Assembly (NCBI RefSeq): GCF_003048875.2
Contig: NZ_CP049264.1
Location: 1,674,001 to 1,738,000, forward strand
Length of the DNA: 64,000 nucleotides
Direction: 5' to 3'
Source of the DNA: Campylobacter concisus
Lineage (GTDB): Bacteria; Campylobacterota; Campylobacteria; Campylobacterales; Campylobacteraceae
Positions 45,541 to 55,909 of this stretch are shown in pieces. Within the stretch, counting starts at the first letter, position 1. Each line of letters begins with the position of its first letter. The position numbers were made by a program, and so were the translations under genes. The notes beneath the pieces are model-generated. The model was not told where the DNA came from and did not search any database. It saw nothing but the letters and a program-made list of their open reading frames with translations.

Positions 45541-45940
45541 AAATTTAAAGGCAAAAATTAGGCAAAGTGACTTTTATCTAGACGAGATGGTTTTAAATTT
45601 TGAGGCAAGAGCTGCCAATCTGGTAATAACCAAACAAAATAAAATTTAATAGAACTCAGGCGAAGTATCGTGAGATGGATTTAAATGTTTTCTACTTCGC
45701 TTCACTTGTAACTAAACAAAAGAAGTAAATTTCGCTTCAAGGCTAGACTTCTACACGCTATTGTGAAGCAAAGACGATCTACATAATGGTTAAATTTAAT
45801 AAATTCAGGTGCAGGATTTTTCGCTTAGACGAGGCGGTTTTAAATTTTGTGATGGGAGTTACCGAGTGGGTAATGACCGAGCAAAATTTAAAACCAACGA
45901 AGTATAAGTAGAAAAAGACAAGCCTAACAAGTCCAGAAAT
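45541..45940. repeat. Intergenic palindromic repeats, two related units
   Basis: The 561-base gap between the MFS start (45379) and the carboxynorspermidine dehydrogenase gene holds no gene. Unit A (about 45575-45677) and unit B (about 45825-45905) share GGTTTTAAATTTTG as left arm (45589-45602; 45836-45849). B closes with CAAAATTTAAAACC (45882-45895), a perfect 14-bp complement; A closes with CAAAATAAAATTTAA (45635-45649). Inner loops pair differently: B has TTACC/GGTAA (45859-45873), A has TGCC/GGTA with one G-T pair (45613-45625). Both loops end in similar TGGTAATAACC / GGGTAATGACC words. Unit A is followed by a 19-base word (45659-45677) also found at 16391-16409. Confidence 0.65.
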
Positions 45941-47152
45941 CTAAACTTCGTATCTCTCTCCTGGTTTCATTTCGATTATCTCCCACGGCAACCCCTGCTT
46001 ATTTAGCTCGTCCATGAAAGGCTTTGCGTCGAAATTTTCCATGTTAAAGACGCCTTTGCCGCTCCAGATGCCTTTTGCAACCATTAGTGAGCCTATCATC
46101 GCTGGCACGCCTGTGGTGTAGCTAACAGCCTGCGCGCCTGTCTCGGCGTAGCAAGCCTCGTGATCGCAGACGTTGTAGATATAGACTTGGCGCTCTTTGC
46201 CATCTTTGAGCCCACGTATCACGCAACCGATGTTTGTTTTGCCTTTTGTGCGAGGGCCAAGGCTTGCAGGGTCAGGTAGAAGCGTCTTTAAAAACTGGAT
46301 CGGCACGATTTTCATACCGTTATGCTCGACCTCGTCGATGCGTAGCATGCCGACGTTTTCTAGGCACTTCATGTGAGTTAGGTAGCTTTGTCCAAAGGTC
46401 ATAAAAAAGCGAATTCTCTTTAGTCCTTTGATGTTTTTTACTAAGCTTTCTAGCTCCTCGTGATAGAGTAGATAGCTGTCTTTGACGCCAACTTTTGGGT
46501 AGTCCCACTTAAACATGATCTCCATAGGCTTTGTCTCGATCCACTTGCCAGCCTCCCAGTAGCGGCCATTTGCGCTAACTTCGCGTAAATTTATCTCTGG
46601 GTTGAAATTTGTCGCAAATGGATATCCGTGATCGCCAGCGTTGCAGTCTAGGATGTCGATCTCGTGGATCTCGTCAAATAAATTTTGCTGTGCATAGGCG
46701 CAAAATACATTTGTCACGCCTGGGTCAAAGCCAGAGCCAAGAAGCGCCATGGTGCCAGCGTTTTTGAAGTCACCATCCTTCGCCCACTGAAGCTTATACT
46801 CAAATTTTGCGGTGTCTGGGTGCTCGTAGTTTGCGGTGTCGATGTAAGGTATGCCAGCCTTTACGCAAGCGTCCATAAGGGTTAGGTCTTGATAGGGTAG
46901 CGCGACGTTTAGTAGCAGATCAGCCTTTGTTTGTTTGATGAGCTCCACCACGGCTGCTGTGTCGTCAGCGTCGATTTGCGCGGTGTTTATCTGCACTCCA
47001 AGGCGATCTTTTATAAATTTAGCGATCGCGTCGCACTTGCTTTTTGTGCGGCTTGCAAGGGTAATATTTGTAAAAACGTCCGAGTTCATCGCACATTTTA
47101 CGGTTGCGACTTGGCTAACGCCGCCTGCACCGATGATTAAGATATTTGACAT
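45941..47152 (-). CDS. Carboxynorspermidine dehydrogenase/synthase
   Basis: 403 aa. Rossmann start ILIIGAGGVSQVATVKCA and the saccharopine-dehydrogenase-like pattern LLNVALPYQDLTLMDACV and ALLGSGFDPGVTNVFCAYA. It reductively joins aspartate semialdehyde to diaminopropane or putrescine, giving carboxy(nor)spermidine, the campylobacter route to spermidine. The homologue in C. jejuni is essential for polyamine synthesis; the partner decarboxylase NspC is not in the window. Lysine-pathway saccharopine dehydrogenase is the alternative, less likely in this genus. Confidence 0.9.
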   Translation of the reverse strand: MSNILIIGAGGVSQVATVKCAMNSDVFTNITLASRTKSKCDAIAKFIKDRLGVQINTAQIDADDTAAVVELIKQTKADLLLNVALPYQDLTLMDACVKAGIPYIDTANYEHPDTAKFEYKLQWAKDGDFKNAGTMALLGSGFDPGVTNVFCAYAQQNLFDEIHEIDILDCNAGDHGYPFATNFNPEINLREVSANGRYWEAGKWIETKPMEIMFKWDYPKVGVKDSYLLYHEELESLVKNIKGLKRIRFFMTFGQSYLTHMKCLENVGMLRIDEVEHNGMKIVPIQFLKTLLPDPASLGPRTKGKTNIGCVIRGLKDGKERQVYIYNVCDHEACYAETGAQAVSYTTGVPAMIGSLMVAKGIWSGKGVFNMENFDAKPFMDELNKQGLPWEIIEMKPGERYEV

Positions 47153-47245
47153 TTTTGGCTCCTTAAAATTTTAGTGATTTTAGCAAAGTTAATATAAATT
47201 TCTAGCTTCAAAAGGTAAAATTAGCCAAATTTTAAAGGTAAAAAG

Positions 47246-47968
47246 ATGAAGAAAATTTTGCCATTTTTAGCGCCTATTTGCCTCTTTGCAAGTAGCTGCG
47301 ACGAGCTGGTGCAAGATAGCGTAAGAGAGTTTTATAAAAGTGATAGAAATTTGGAGAGAGCCATAAATTTAGCCGAGCAAGCGACTGATGTCTGCTTAAA
47401 AGAGGGCAACACCGAGCAGGCGATCACTTCGCTCATAAATGGCGCCAGCATTTGTATGGTAAATAAAGAGCCTCAAAAGGCACTAGAGCTCTCGCAAAAA
47501 GCCCTAGAGCTCGCGGCAAACGTTAGTGACAAACTGCTACTAGCTCGCTCTTATCAAAACATAGGCGCAGCAAAAAAGGCGCTAGGCAAATACGACGAGG
47601 CGCTTGCTAGCTTTTATGAAGCTCAAAAAATTTATGACGTCACGCCAAATGCCCCAATGCGCGACGAGCTGCTTTGCATAAAGTCCATCGGCAGCACCTA
47701 CTACATGAAAAATGACTTTGCAAAAGCCTACGAAAACCACATTTTAGCGTTAAATTTACTTGATATCACGCCAGATCTAAGCAACAACGAGCTTGTGCGA
47801 TCAGAGCTTTTAATAGAGGTCGCTAACGACCTAGCAAAGCTTGATGGAAAAGATCAAGCCGCCAAAAACTACAAAGAAGTGCTTGAAATTTTAAAAGGTA
47901 AAGAGCAAAACCCTCGCGCGCTGGGTCTTTTGGAGCGAGCCAGCAAGGGGCTAAAGGAGCTTAACTAG
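47246..47968 (+). CDS. Exported TPR-repeat protein, 240 aa
   Basis: Signal-like N-terminus MKKILPFLAPICLFASSC. Repeats begin about residue 45, e.g. ALELSQKALELAANVSDK and SYQNIGAAKKALGKYDEAL, each 34-40 residues, the tetratricopeptide pattern. Likely periplasmic or lipidated at Cys18, although its lipobox is poor. Divergent from the carboxynorspermidine gene. Its stop TAG overlaps the stop of the convergent gene on the shared CTAG at 47965-47968, so there is no intergenic terminator. Confidence 0.8.
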   Translation: MKKILPFLAPICLFASSCDELVQDSVREFYKSDRNLERAINLAEQATDVCLKEGNTEQAITSLINGASICMVNKEPQKALELSQKALELAANVSDKLLLARSYQNIGAAKKALGKYDEALASFYEAQKIYDVTPNAPMRDELLCIKSIGSTYYMKNDFAKAYENHILALNLLDITPDLSNNELVRSELLIEVANDLAKLDGKDQAAKNYKEVLEILKGKEQNPRALGLLERASKGLKELN

Positions 47969-48639
47969 GGCTCTATCTTTAGCGTGCCCTCTTTTAAAGA
48001 GCTTGCTAGCATCTTGGCAAACTCATCGTCTGCGTAGCTTTTTAGATACTCTTCTAAGTATGGCAGCGCGCCTTTTTGATCCATCTTAGCAAGCTTTACT
48101 AGCGCAAGGCCTAAATTTGCCCTCTTTACGCCTAAATTTAGAGCTTTATCGTAGTTTTGCTCTGCAAGCTCTAACCGGTTAGAATTTGCTAAAAAATCAG
48201 CAAATTCAGCATAAATTTCCCCATTATCTGGCGTTAAATTTATAAGCTCACCATAAATTTTATCCGCCTTTACAGCCTCGCCATGCACGTCAAAGTTATG
48301 CTTCATCACGTGGATCCTAGCTTGGCAAATTTTAAAATACCCACCTTCTTGCCCGCCTAAGCTCTTAGCAAAGCCTTCTTCCTCCATAAAGTCAAAAATT
48401 TTTTCTACCTTCAAAAGGTCGCTAAACGTCGCCTTCTTTTGATCTTCATCTTTAAAATTCAAAGGATATGCCCTTGCATAGATAAATAGCTCGTCCGTTG
48501 CCTTAAAAAGTGCTATGTAGTCGATCTTTCCATTGCCGTTTTCGTCTTTATAAACTATGCTTTTATCTTCAAGCGCCCTATACTCACTCGCCGCCAAAAT
48601 GCCAAAAGCAAGAAATATAAAAAGTAAAATTTTCTTCAT
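47965..48639 (-). CDS. Exported helical-repeat protein, 224 aa
   Basis: Signal peptide MKKILLFIFLAFGILAASEY. The mature part starts with a calcium-binding-like stretch DENGNGKIDY near residue 33 (an EF-hand-like loop DENGNGKIDYIAL) and continues with TPR-like repeats near 120-200 (YAEFADFLANSNRLELAEQNYDKAL). Downstream of rdgB by 9 bases, so probably cotranscribed. No named family recognised. Confidence 0.75.
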   Translation of the reverse strand: MKKILLFIFLAFGILAASEYRALEDKSIVYKDENGNGKIDYIALFKATDELFIYARAYPLNFKDEDQKKATFSDLLKVEKIFDFMEEEGFAKSLGGQEGGYFKICQARIHVMKHNFDVHGEAVKADKIYGELINLTPDNGEIYAEFADFLANSNRLELAEQNYDKALNLGVKRANLGLALVKLAKMDQKGALPYLEEYLKSYADDEFAKMLASSLKEGTLKIEP

Positions 48640-48648
48640 AAACTGCTC

Positions 48649-49290
48649 TTATTTGTAGTTTTTCTTTAGACTCTTTAATACAAAATTTGCAAGTTCAAGC
48701 CCCTTTGAGCGGTGAGAAATTTTGAGCTTTGTCTCGTTATCTAGCTCGCCAAGCGTCTTTGTAAAGCCATCTGGGATAAAGAGTGCGTCGTAGCCAAAGC
48801 CGTTTGTGCCGCGCTCCTCATCTATCGCCTCACCATACATAAAGCCATGGGCCGTGTAGTCGCCAAATTTTGAGCTAACAGCGATACAGGCGGTGTAGTG
48901 AGCTGGTGAGCTTTGTAAATTTAACGCCTTTAGCTTGCTAATTAGCTTTGCTCTATTGTTTGCGTCATTTGCGTTTTTGCCGCACACTTTGCCATTTTCA
49001 TCAAGGTCAAAATAGCGAGCTGAGTAGATCCCTGGCTCGCCACCAAGCGCGTCCACGCTAATGCCACTATCATCGCTAAGCGAGATAAACTCACTATCAA
49101 GCCCTTGCTCTTTAAGCTTTGCAAAAACGGCTCTTGACTTTATGAGTGCATTTGCTTGAAAGCTGCTACCATCTTCAATAATCTCAAACGGCTTTACAAC
49201 CTCACTTAGTGCGTAAATTTCATAGCCTTTTAAAAACTCTTTTATCTCTTTTACTTTGTCTAAATTTGATGTCGCAAGCACGATTTTCAT
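48649..49290 (-). CDS. rdgB: XTP/dITP pyrophosphatase (RdgB/HAM1)
   Basis: 213 aa, slightly longer than the usual 200. It removes non-canonical purine nucleoside triphosphates. Motifs: IVLATSNLDKVKEIKEFL at the N-terminus, SLSDDSGISVDALGGEPGIYSARY near residue 75, GTNGFGYDALFIPDG near 160, and SHRSKG at the C-terminus. Divergent from an MFS transporter with a 113-base promoter gap. Confidence 0.95.
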   Translation of the reverse strand: MKIVLATSNLDKVKEIKEFLKGYEIYALSEVVKPFEIIEDGSSFQANALIKSRAVFAKLKEQGLDSEFISLSDDSGISVDALGGEPGIYSARYFDLDENGKVCGKNANDANNRAKLISKLKALNLQSSPAHYTACIAVSSKFGDYTAHGFMYGEAIDEERGTNGFGYDALFIPDGFTKTLGELDNETKLKISHRSKGLELANFVLKSLKKNYK

Positions 49291-49403
49291 AGCAAAACTC
49301 CTTGATTTTTGGGCGTATTTTACAAAAAAGTAGATTAAAATTTTTAAATTTAAATTAGTGTTAAAATGATAAACTTAGTCCTTTTAAAAACAAGGGAAAA
49401 TTT

Positions 49404-50705
49404 ATGTTAAAAAGCGTTTTGCCACTATCTTTTATCGTAGCTAGCAGATTTTTTGGACTTTTCATAGTCCTACCAGTTCTTAGCCTCTATGCGCTAAATT
49501 TAAGCGGCGCAAATGAGTTTTTAGTGGGGCTAATAGTAGGTGTTTATGCGATCTCACAGATGATATTTCAAGTGCCTTTTGGCGCTCTCTCAGATAAGAT
49601 CGGCCGCAAAAAAGCCCTAACCATCGGCCTTTTGATCTTTGTGGCTGGCTCTATCGTCTGCGCGCTGGCAAGTGAAATTTACACGATGCTTTTTGGTAGA
49701 TTTTTACAAGGTGTGGGAGCTGTGGGAGCGGTGGCAACAGCGATGATAAGCGACTTTGTAGCTGAGGAAAACCGCTCAAAAGCTATGGCGATCATGGGCG
49801 CTTTTATAGGGCTTAGCTTCACGCTTTCGATGGTGCTTGGTCCGCTTCTTGCCAAGGACTACGGGCTTTCAAGCCTATTTTATCTAAGCGCTGCTCTTAG
49901 CTTGCTTTGCGTCGTGCTACTCTACACCGTCGTGCCAAAAGAGATAAAAGTGAGCGCAAAGGCCGAAAAGGTGCCATTTGGCAAGCTCTTTTTGCAAAAA
50001 GACTACATGATCATAAATTTCACCTCTTTCATGCAAAAGATGCTCACAAGTATCGCATTTTTGGTGATCCCTATCGTTTTAGTAAAAGAGTATGGCTATG
50101 AGAGCAGCGAGCTTTACAAGGTCTATACGCTTGGCGCTGTGCTTGGCTTTTTAGCTATGGGGCTAGCTGGCGCACTGGGCGATGGCAAGGGGCTTAGCAA
50201 GGTCATCTTGATAGCCGGCACGCTGCTTTTTGCCCTAACCTACGCCATTTTTGCCTTGAGCTTTACGAAATTTCTCTTTGTACTTGGCATCGCGATATTT
50301 TTTATAGGTTTTAACCTTCACGAGCCCATCATGCAATCAACCGCGACCAAATTTGTAAAATCCTCACAAAAAGGCACCGCTCTTGGCATCTTTAACTCAT
50401 TTGGCTACTTTGGCAGCTTCGTTGGAGGCGCGTTTGGCGGATACATCATGCACACCTTTAACTTTAAAGTGCTTGCCATCGTCTGCGTGGTGCTTTGCGT
50501 GATCTGGCTTGTTTTGCTCTTTAGCCTGAGTGATCCTAGAATCTTTAAAAATATCTACCTAAGCCCAGAAATAAGCTTAAATTTAGAGCTTCTAAACAGC
50601 CAAAAAGGCGTGGTGGATTATTACAAAAATGAGAAAAATCAAGTGATCAAATTTGACTCTCGCCTAACAAGCGAGGCGGCCTTAAAAGAGAGCTTGAAGT
50701 TTTGA
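49404..50705 (+). CDS. MFS transporter, 433 aa
   Basis: Twelve transmembrane helices, with the MFS loop 2-3 motif GALSDKIGRKKALT near residue 60 and RFLQGVGAVGAVATAM near 100. A hydrophilic C-terminal extension (about 385-433) ends KNEKNQVIKFDSRL, rather long for the family. Likely a drug or metabolite exporter; the substrate is unknown. Overlaps the TTG start of the next gene by 4 bases, so the pair is translationally coupled. Confidence 0.88.
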   Translation: MLKSVLPLSFIVASRFFGLFIVLPVLSLYALNLSGANEFLVGLIVGVYAISQMIFQVPFGALSDKIGRKKALTIGLLIFVAGSIVCALASEIYTMLFGRFLQGVGAVGAVATAMISDFVAEENRSKAMAIMGAFIGLSFTLSMVLGPLLAKDYGLSSLFYLSAALSLLCVVLLYTVVPKEIKVSAKAEKVPFGKLFLQKDYMIINFTSFMQKMLTSIAFLVIPIVLVKEYGYESSELYKVYTLGAVLGFLAMGLAGALGDGKGLSKVILIAGTLLFALTYAIFALSFTKFLFVLGIAIFFIGFNLHEPIMQSTATKFVKSSQKGTALGIFNSFGYFGSFVGGAFGGYIMHTFNFKVLAIVCVVLCVIWLVLLFSLSDPRIFKNIYLSPEISLNLELLNSQKGVVDYYKNEKNQVIKFDSRLTSEAALKESLKF

Positions 50706-51856
50706 TCTACGACGTCATCATCGTTGGTGCTGGCGCTAGCGGGCTCTTTTTAGGGGCAAATTTAAAGGGCAAAAAGGTTGCCATTTTAGAGAAAAACAGC
50801 AGCGCTGGCAAAAAGATCTTAGCAAGTGGTGGCGGCAGATGCAACATCACAAACCGCTTTGTAAGCGCTAAAAACTACCTTGGCGAGCAGAAATTTATAG
50901 AGCAAATTTTAAAAGTGCTAAGCCCTGATCAGGTTTTGAAATTTTTTAGTGAGCTTAAATTTAGTGAGCAAAAGCAAAATCAATTTTTCTGTGATAGCGG
51001 TGCAAAGAGCGTTTTGAGCCTGCTTTTAAAAAGGCAAAATGCAGAGATTTTTTATAACAAAGAGGTTGTCGGCGCTAAAAAAGTAGATGAAAGTTTTGAA
51101 ATTTTGACAAAAGATGAGAAATTTAGAGCTAGAAATTTAGTCATCGCAAGTGGCGGACTGAGCTACAAAGCCCTTGGTGCAAACGATATTGGCTATAAAA
51201 TAGCTAGCGAATTTGGCCTTGAGCTCTCAATGCCTGCCCCTGCTCTTGTTGGCTTTAGCGTGCAAAAAGATGAGTTTTGGTTTAAAGAGCTTAGCGGTGT
51301 TAGCCTAAGCGCAGATGTAGTGATAAATACCAAAAACGAGAGCTATAAATTTAGTGGTGATCTGCTTTTTACGCATAGAGGCATAAGTGGTCCAGCTATA
51401 CTAAACGCCTCACTCTTTTGGCAAAAAGGTCGAATTTGCATAAATTTTTTGCCTAAATTTAGTGAGAAAAATTTAGTAAATGGTAAAAAACAGCTTAGCT
51501 CAGTTTTGCCTTTGCCAAAGAGATTTGTACTGGAGTTTTTAAGAAATTTTGGTTTAAAAGATAGAGCTTATTATGAATTTAGCGATGATGAAAAGAGCAT
51601 CATAAAAAGGCTTTTTGCTTACGAATTTGCCCCAGCTGGGACATTTGGCTTTGAAAGGGCTGAAGTTACAAAAGGTGGTGTAAAGACTAATTTTTTAGAT
51701 GAAAATTTAGAGTGTAAAAGCGTAAAAGGACTTTACTTTATAGGAGAAGTTTTAGATATCACCGGTATGCTTGGAGGATATAACATGCATTTTGCATTTA
51801 CAAGCGCTTTAAAGGTGACTAGCGCTTTAAAAAAAGCTAATCAAATAGAAAAGTGA
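50702..51856 (+). CDS. Flavoprotein of the BaiN/HI0933 family
   Basis: 384 aa from the TTG at 50702, inside the end of the MFS gene. N-terminal FAD-binding DVIIVGAGASGLFLGANLKG, then the family signature SSAGKKILASGGGRCNITN. A C-terminal dinucleotide motif FERAEVTKGGVK and GLYFIGEVLDITGMLGGY (in pieces) complete the fold. Substrates of most members are unknown; some reduce bile-acid intermediates. Followed by a strong hairpin at 51865. Confidence 0.9.
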   Translation: MIYDVIIVGAGASGLFLGANLKGKKVAILEKNSSAGKKILASGGGRCNITNRFVSAKNYLGEQKFIEQILKVLSPDQVLKFFSELKFSEQKQNQFFCDSGAKSVLSLLLKRQNAEIFYNKEVVGAKKVDESFEILTKDEKFRARNLVIASGGLSYKALGANDIGYKIASEFGLELSMPAPALVGFSVQKDEFWFKELSGVSLSADVVINTKNESYKFSGDLLFTHRGISGPAILNASLFWQKGRICINFLPKFSEKNLVNGKKQLSSVLPLPKRFVLEFLRNFGLKDRAYYEFSDDEKSIIKRLFAYEFAPAGTFGFERAEVTKGGVKTNFLDENLECKSVKGLYFIGEVLDITGMLGGYNMHFAFTSALKVTSALKKANQIEK

Positions 51857-51864
51857 AATTTAGC

Positions 51865-51887
51865 TAGTGGCAGATAAACTGCCACTA
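51865..51887. terminator. Bidirectional terminator between the flavoprotein gene and carB
   Basis: 9-bp stem TAGTGGCAG and CTGCCACTA with loop ATAAA, between convergent stops at 51856 and 51891. Confidence 0.8.
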
Positions 51888-51890
51888 AAA

Positions 51891-54800
51891 TTATTGTTTT
51901 TCGCTTAGATACTCTTGTAAGCTTTTTACTTCAAGTGCTTTGCCAGTTTGAACTGTGCTTAGCGACTTGGCAGCTGCAAGTGCTGCACGGATCGTTGTAA
52001 AATATGGAATTTTAAATCTAAGTACATTTTGGCGGATCTTTTTGCCATCATCTACGCTTGATTTTGTATCGCTTGTATTTATAACAAGTGCTATGTCGCC
52101 ATTTTTTAGTCTATCTTCGACGTTTGGTCTGCCCTCGCTTATCTTATATACAAACTCAGCCTCCACGCCAGCTTCGATTAAAATTTTATGCGTACCGCCA
52201 GTTGCGACGATGCTAAAACCAAGTGCTATTAGCTCTTTTGCAAGATCAGGCGCGTAAGATTTATCAGCGTCAGCTAGCGTTAAAAATACCCTGCCCTTGC
52301 TTGGCAAAGTGTTGCTAGCAGCGATCTGGCTCTTTGCAAACGAGCTTGCAAAGTCGTGGCTTATGCCCATGACCTCGCCCGTGCTCTTCATCTCAGGACC
52401 AAGGATGAGATCAGCGCCACTTAGCTTGTTAAATGGCAGCACGCACTCTTTTACGCAAACATGCGAACTTACGCGAGGTTTTAGGATGTCGCCGTCCTCA
52501 TAAACGACCTTGTAATCATCATAAAATTTAAGCGCCTCACGTAAATTTCCCTGCCACATAACTCTTGTAGCCACCTTTGCCATAGGCACGCCAGTAGCCT
52601 TGCTCACAAACGGCACGGTCCTGCTTGCGCGAGGATTTACCTCGATCATATAAAGCTCATTTTCATAGATAGCAAACTGGATATTCATAAGGCCTACAAC
52701 GCCTAAATTTAGCGCGATATCTCTGGTTTGCTTCTCCACTTTTTTTATCATCTCATCGCTTAAACTCATCGGTGGCAATATGCAAGCTGAGTCACCAGAG
52801 TGAATTCCAGCCTCCTCGATATGCTCCATTATCGCACCTATATAGACCTCTTTGCCGTCACATATCGCATCTACGTCGAGCTCTTTTGCGTCTTGTAAAA
52901 ATTTATCAAGTAGCACTGGCGAGTGGTTGCTAACTTTGACCGCTTCACTCATATACTCTTTTAGCTCGCTCTCGTTATGCACCCTTCTCATCGCCCTGCC
53001 ACCTAGAACGTAGCTTGGGCGAACAAGCACTGGGTAGCCGATAGTAGCGGCCTTTTGCAAGGCTTCTTCTAGGCTAGTGGCGGTGTCGTTTTTAGGCTGA
53101 AGGACGCCTATTTTATTTATAAATTCACTAAATTTCTTTCTATCCTCGGCCACGTCGATCACTCTTGCAGTTGTGCCGATGATCTTAGCGCCGATCACGC
53201 TTAGACGTTTTGCAAATTTAAGCGGAGTTTGACCGCCAAAATGCACGATCACACCATCTGGCTTTTCGCGCTCGATGACCGATCTAACGTGCTCAAAATC
53301 GATCGGTTCAAAGTACAAAATATCACTCGTGTCGTAGTCGGTTGAGACGGTTTCTGGGTTGCAGTTGTACATTATCGTTTTTACGCCAAGGTCTCTTAGG
53401 GCGTAGCTTGCATGAACGCAGCAGTAGTCAAACTCTATGCCCTGGCCGATCCTATTTGGACCGCCGCCTATTATCATCACCTTTTTAGCATCTTTTGCTA
53501 GCTCTTTTTTAGGAAATTTAGTGATATTTGTAGATGAGTAGAGATACGGCGTTAGTGCCTTAAACTCACCCGCACAAGTATCGACCTCGTTGTATTCAAG
53601 CTCAATGCCAAGCTTTTGCCTAGCAAAGTAGATATCATTTTGGCTAAGCTCAAGATCGTCTTTTTCATTTATAAGCACAGCTATCATCTTGTCTGAAAAG
53701 CCCATGCTTTTGGCCTCTCGCAGCAGCACTTCGTTGTTTAAGATATCCATGTCGATCTTATCTTCAAATTTAACTATCTCATAAATTTGCTCTAAAAACC
53801 AAGGATCGATCTTGCTAAACTCATGCACCTCAGCCACACTAAAGCCATCTCTAAAGGCTTGTGCTAGATATAAAATTCTTCTCTCATTTGCATTTCTGAT
53901 GCCGTAAATCAAAGAGTTTTTCTCTAGGCTAAGGCTGTTAAATCCGCAAAGATCACGCTCTAGGCTGCAAAGCGCCTTTTGGATACTCTCTTTAAATGTC
54001 CTACCTATCGCCATCACCTCGCCAACTGACTTCATCGCAGTGCCTAGATATGGGTTTGATCCTGGGAATTTCTCAAATGTAAAGCGTGGGATCTTTGTCA
54101 CGATGTAGTCGATCACCGGCTCAAAGCTAGCAGGCGTGCCTGTGATATCATTTTTGATCTCATCTAGGCTAAAACCAACTGCAAGCAGTGTCGCGACCTT
54201 TGCGATCGGATAGCCAGTAGCTTTACTAGCAAGGGCTGAGCTTCGGCTAACGCGTGGGTTCATCTCGATAACGATCATACGGCCCGTTTTTGGGTCTATG
54301 GCAAACTGCACGTTGCTGCCGCCCGTATCAACGCCTATTTCGCGAAGTATGGCAAAGCTAGCGTCACGCATAGCCTGATACTCTTTATCTGTTAGTGTGA
54401 GAGCAGGTGCGACCGTGATGCTATCGCCTGTATGAACGCCCATTGGGTCAAAATTTTCGATCGAGCAGACGATGATGCAGTTATCGTTGCGGTCACGGAT
54501 AACCTCCATCTCGTACTCTTTCCAGCCAAGCAAGCTCTCTTCTATCAAAATTTCATGTATCGGACTTGCGTCAAGGCCGGTGTTGGCTAGCTCTTTAAAC
54601 TCATCCATATTATAAGCCACTCCGCTTCCTGCGCCGCCAAGCGTATAGCTAGCTCTTATGATGAGTGGAAAGCCTATCTCATTTGCCGCATTTAGCGCGT
54701 CGTCCATGTTATAGGCATATCTGCTCTCAGGCAGGTCCATGCCGATCTTTTGCATGGTCGCTTTAAAAATTTGTCTATCTTCGCCCTTTTTTATCGCTTC

Positions 54801-55157
54801 TGGATTTGCACCAAGAAATTTAACATCCTTTAAAAGGCCGCTCTCAAAGACCTCCATAGCGGCATTTAGCGCCACTTGACCGCCCATCGTTGGCAAGATG
54901 GCGTCAATATTTTCTTTTTCAATGATCCTTAAAATGCTATCTTTTGTGATCGGCTCTATATACGTTGCGTCGGCGAAATTTGGGTCAGTCATGATGGTGG
55001 CTGGGTTTGAGTTGATGAGCACTACGCGGTATCCAAGCTCTTTTAGTGTCTTGGCTGCTTGCGTGCCTGAGTAGTCAAATTCGCAGGCTTGACCGATGAC
55101 GATAGGGCCTGAGCCGATTAGTAAAATGGTATTTATATCTGTTCTTTTTGGCATCAT
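51891..55157 (-). CDS. carB: Carbamoyl-phosphate synthase large subunit
   Basis: 1088 aa, two ATP-grasp halves and a C-terminal MGS-like allosteric domain. N-terminal [20 protein letters not shown], then the second-half equivalent [20 protein letters not shown] near residue 565. It makes carbamoyl phosphate for arginine and pyrimidines with CarA (encoded elsewhere). Its start overlaps the mreC stop by 4 bases. In C. jejuni one extra gene lies between mreC and carB as I recall; here they are directly coupled. Confidence 0.97.
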   Translation of the reverse strand: MMPKRTDINTILLIGSGPIVIGQACEFDYSGTQAAKTLKELGYRVVLINSNPATIMTDPNFADATYIEPITKDSILRIIEKENIDAILPTMGGQVALNAAMEVFESGLLKDVKFLGANPEAIKKGEDRQIFKATMQKIGMDLPESRYAYNMDDALNAANEIGFPLIIRASYTLGGAGSGVAYNMDEFKELANTGLDASPIHEILIEESLLGWKEYEMEVIRDRNDNCIIVCSIENFDPMGVHTGDSITVAPALTLTDKEYQAMRDASFAILREIGVDTGGSNVQFAIDPKTGRMIVIEMNPRVSRSSALASKATGYPIAKVATLLAVGFSLDEIKNDITGTPASFEPVIDYIVTKIPRFTFEKFPGSNPYLGTAMKSVGEVMAIGRTFKESIQKALCSLERDLCGFNSLSLEKNSLIYGIRNANERRILYLAQAFRDGFSVAEVHEFSKIDPWFLEQIYEIVKFEDKIDMDILNNEVLLREAKSMGFSDKMIAVLINEKDDLELSQNDIYFARQKLGIELEYNEVDTCAGEFKALTPYLYSSTNITKFPKKELAKDAKKVMIIGGGPNRIGQGIEFDYCCVHASYALRDLGVKTIMYNCNPETVSTDYDTSDILYFEPIDFEHVRSVIEREKPDGVIVHFGGQTPLKFAKRLSVIGAKIIGTTARVIDVAEDRKKFSEFINKIGVLQPKNDTATSLEEALQKAATIGYPVLVRPSYVLGGRAMRRVHNESELKEYMSEAVKVSNHSPVLLDKFLQDAKELDVDAICDGKEVYIGAIMEHIEEAGIHSGDSACILPPMSLSDEMIKKVEKQTRDIALNLGVVGLMNIQFAIYENELYMIEVNPRASRTVPFVSKATGVPMAKVATRVMWQGNLREALKFYDDYKVVYEDGDILKPRVSSHVCVKECVLPFNKLSGADLILGPEMKSTGEVMGISHDFASSFAKSQIAASNTLPSKGRVFLTLADADKSYAPDLAKELIALGFSIVATGGTHKILIEAGVEAEFVYKISEGRPNVEDRLKNGDIALVINTSDTKSSVDDGKKIRQNVLRFKIPYFTTIRAALAAAKSLSTVQTGKALEVKSLQEYLSEKQ

Positions 55158-55909
55158 TTTTCCTTTGTTACAACGTATAGGTAGTTTGGTATGTTTAGCT
55201 TTGCATAGGGCTCAACTATCACGCTTTGATAGGAGCTCTCTTTTAAAATTTTACTCACGCGCCCTACTGGCACTCCACTAAAAAATATCCCGTCAAGCCC
55301 GCTCGTAAAGACCTCGTCGCCCTCTTTTGGGCTGAGCCATTGTGGGATAAATTTCACCATTATTTGGCCTTGATTTCCATGCGCGACGCCTGGAATTTTC
55401 TCATTTCCTATATAGACTGCAAATATACTTTTTGGGTCATTTTGCAAGTATGCTAGCGGCTTGCCATCTTTTGCGATGACGATGCCAGCGCTGCTTCCTT
55501 GATAGATGAGTCCGTAAATTTTATTTGGGTCGTATCCTTCAAACTCGCTTATCCAAATTTTATTATAATCCCCGATATGCACATAGCTAAGCCCTTTTAC
55601 TAGCTTTACAGCTGGGGCGTAGGCAGTTGAGTTTTTATCTTTTAAAATTTGATTTAGCTCGTTTGCAAAAGTAGATAGAAGCGTAGCTGAGCGCTCTAGC
55701 TCTTTGTTTTGCGCTCTTAGTTTTTCTATCTCGCTAGCCTGCCTAAAATATTCATTTATATAATCTTTCACGCTTTTAGCAAAATTGTCGTATGAATTTA
55801 TAGCGTAGTTGCTAAATTTGATAGAGATGTTGCTTAAAATTTCGCCCTTAAACATCGAGGCGCCAGCAAGCAACGCTATAAAAACAAAAAGAACAATCTT
55901 ACTCTTCAT
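55154..55909 (-). CDS. mreC: Rod shape-determining protein MreC
   Basis: 251 aa. One N-terminal transmembrane helix (about 5-22), a coiled coil (near 55-85, [17 protein letters not shown]), and two beta domains including [18 protein letters not shown]. It links MreB to the cell-wall elongation complex in the periplasm. Overlaps mreB by 11 bases. Spacing and order match other campylobacters. Confidence 0.92.
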   Translation of the reverse strand: MKSKIVLFVFIALLAGASMFKGEILSNISIKFSNYAINSYDNFAKSVKDYINEYFRQASEIEKLRAQNKELERSATLLSTFANELNQILKDKNSTAYAPAVKLVKGLSYVHIGDYNKIWISEFEGYDPNKIYGLIYQGSSAGIVIAKDGKPLAYLQNDPKSIFAVYIGNEKIPGVAHGNQGQIMVKFIPQWLSPKEGDEVFTSGLDGIFFSGVPVGRVSKILKESSYQSVIVEPYAKLNIPNYLYVVTKEK

